Shown piece after piece: positions 24,609 to 24,697 of a stretch of DNA of 24,697 bases. The stretch is from DASUTB01 sp036374835 (GTDB taxonomy: Bacteria > Actinomycetota > Actinomycetes > Jiangellales > Jiangellaceae), in contig DASUTB010000127.1 of the NCBI GenBank assembly GCA_036374835.1, forward strand, positions 1-24,697, given 5' to 3'. The notes under the pieces were generated by a model that made no database searches, was not told the DNA's origin, and saw only the letters and a program-made list of their open reading frames with translations. The stretch's first letter is position 1. Each line of letters begins with the position of its first letter. Position numbers and translations under genes: made by a program.

Positions 24609-24697
24609 AGCCGCGCTCGGCGAGGCGGTGCGGCTCGGGCACGTCCTCGACGTTGATCCCGACCATTGGCTCGCCGAGCCCGCGGGAAACCTTCGCG
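24604..24697 (-). CDS. pdxS: Pyridoxal 5'-phosphate synthase lyase subunit, C-terminal end only
   Basis: Only the last 30 codons and the TGA are in the window. They read KVSRGLGEPMVGIN, then VEDVPEPHRLAERGW, the standard end of actinobacterial PdxS. PdxS builds PLP from ribose 5-phosphate, glyceraldehyde 3-phosphate and ammonia from PdxT. It is the first visible gene of the pdxS-NUDIX-pdxT-yebC operon. Confidence 0.93.
   Translation of the reverse strand, partial: AKVSRGLGEPMVGINVEDVPEPHRLAERGW

Overview
This window comes from a high-GC Gram-positive bacterium (Actinomycetota). It carries a complete Pup-proteasome locus (arc/mpa, dop, pup, prcB, prcA, pafA), a non-discriminating type aspartyl-tRNA synthetase, a long bifunctional Rel, a Rv2578c-type radical SAM gene and two actinobacterial-type LexA (SOS) boxes. 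The genus cannot be named from the sequence. Almost everything is on the minus strand; only the DUF349 gene and one small membrane-protein gene are on the plus strand. No gap between genes exceeds 300 bases. No tRNA, rRNA, CRISPR array or transposase gene was seen.

Reading along the minus strand (right to left): the window enters in the end of pdxS, followed by a NUDIX gene, pdxT and yebC (vitamin B6 synthesis plus a translation/regulatory factor). A gap with two hairpins and an SOS box leads to ruvC-ruvA-ruvB (Holliday junction processing), then yajC, apt and relA. The secD and secF genes that usually sit between yajC and apt are absent. A plus-strand DUF349 gene converges on relA. Next come a metallo-beta-lactamase-fold hydrolase with hisS, then an SOS-box-preceded radical SAM gene that is interrupted by a mini-intein exactly at its iron-sulfur motif. 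A small plus-strand membrane protein overlaps the radical SAM 3' end. aspS follows with a NUDIX-methyltransferase fusion, and the left third is the proteasome locus, ending in the start of a lipoprotein gene.

The proteasome genes form one pathway: PafA attaches Pup to lysines, Arc/Mpa unfolds pupylated proteins and docks to the PrcA/PrcB cylinder through its C-terminal GQYL, and Dop removes Pup. Pup already ends in Glu, so Dop should not be needed to activate it.

The most interesting unexplained signals are: (i) the SOS-box / radical SAM / intein combination, in which splicing is needed to complete the 4Fe-4S motif, with a C-terminal QLTLL that resembles a sliding-clamp-binding peptide; (ii) two families of dispersed palindromic elements placed just after stop codons, one of 88 bp (two copies plus a solitary end) and one with 65-bp arms (three arms around pup, dop and pafA); (iii) the loss or relocation of secDF; and (iv) the NUDIX-methyltransferase fusion. 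All interpretations come from reading the sequence; no database search was run.
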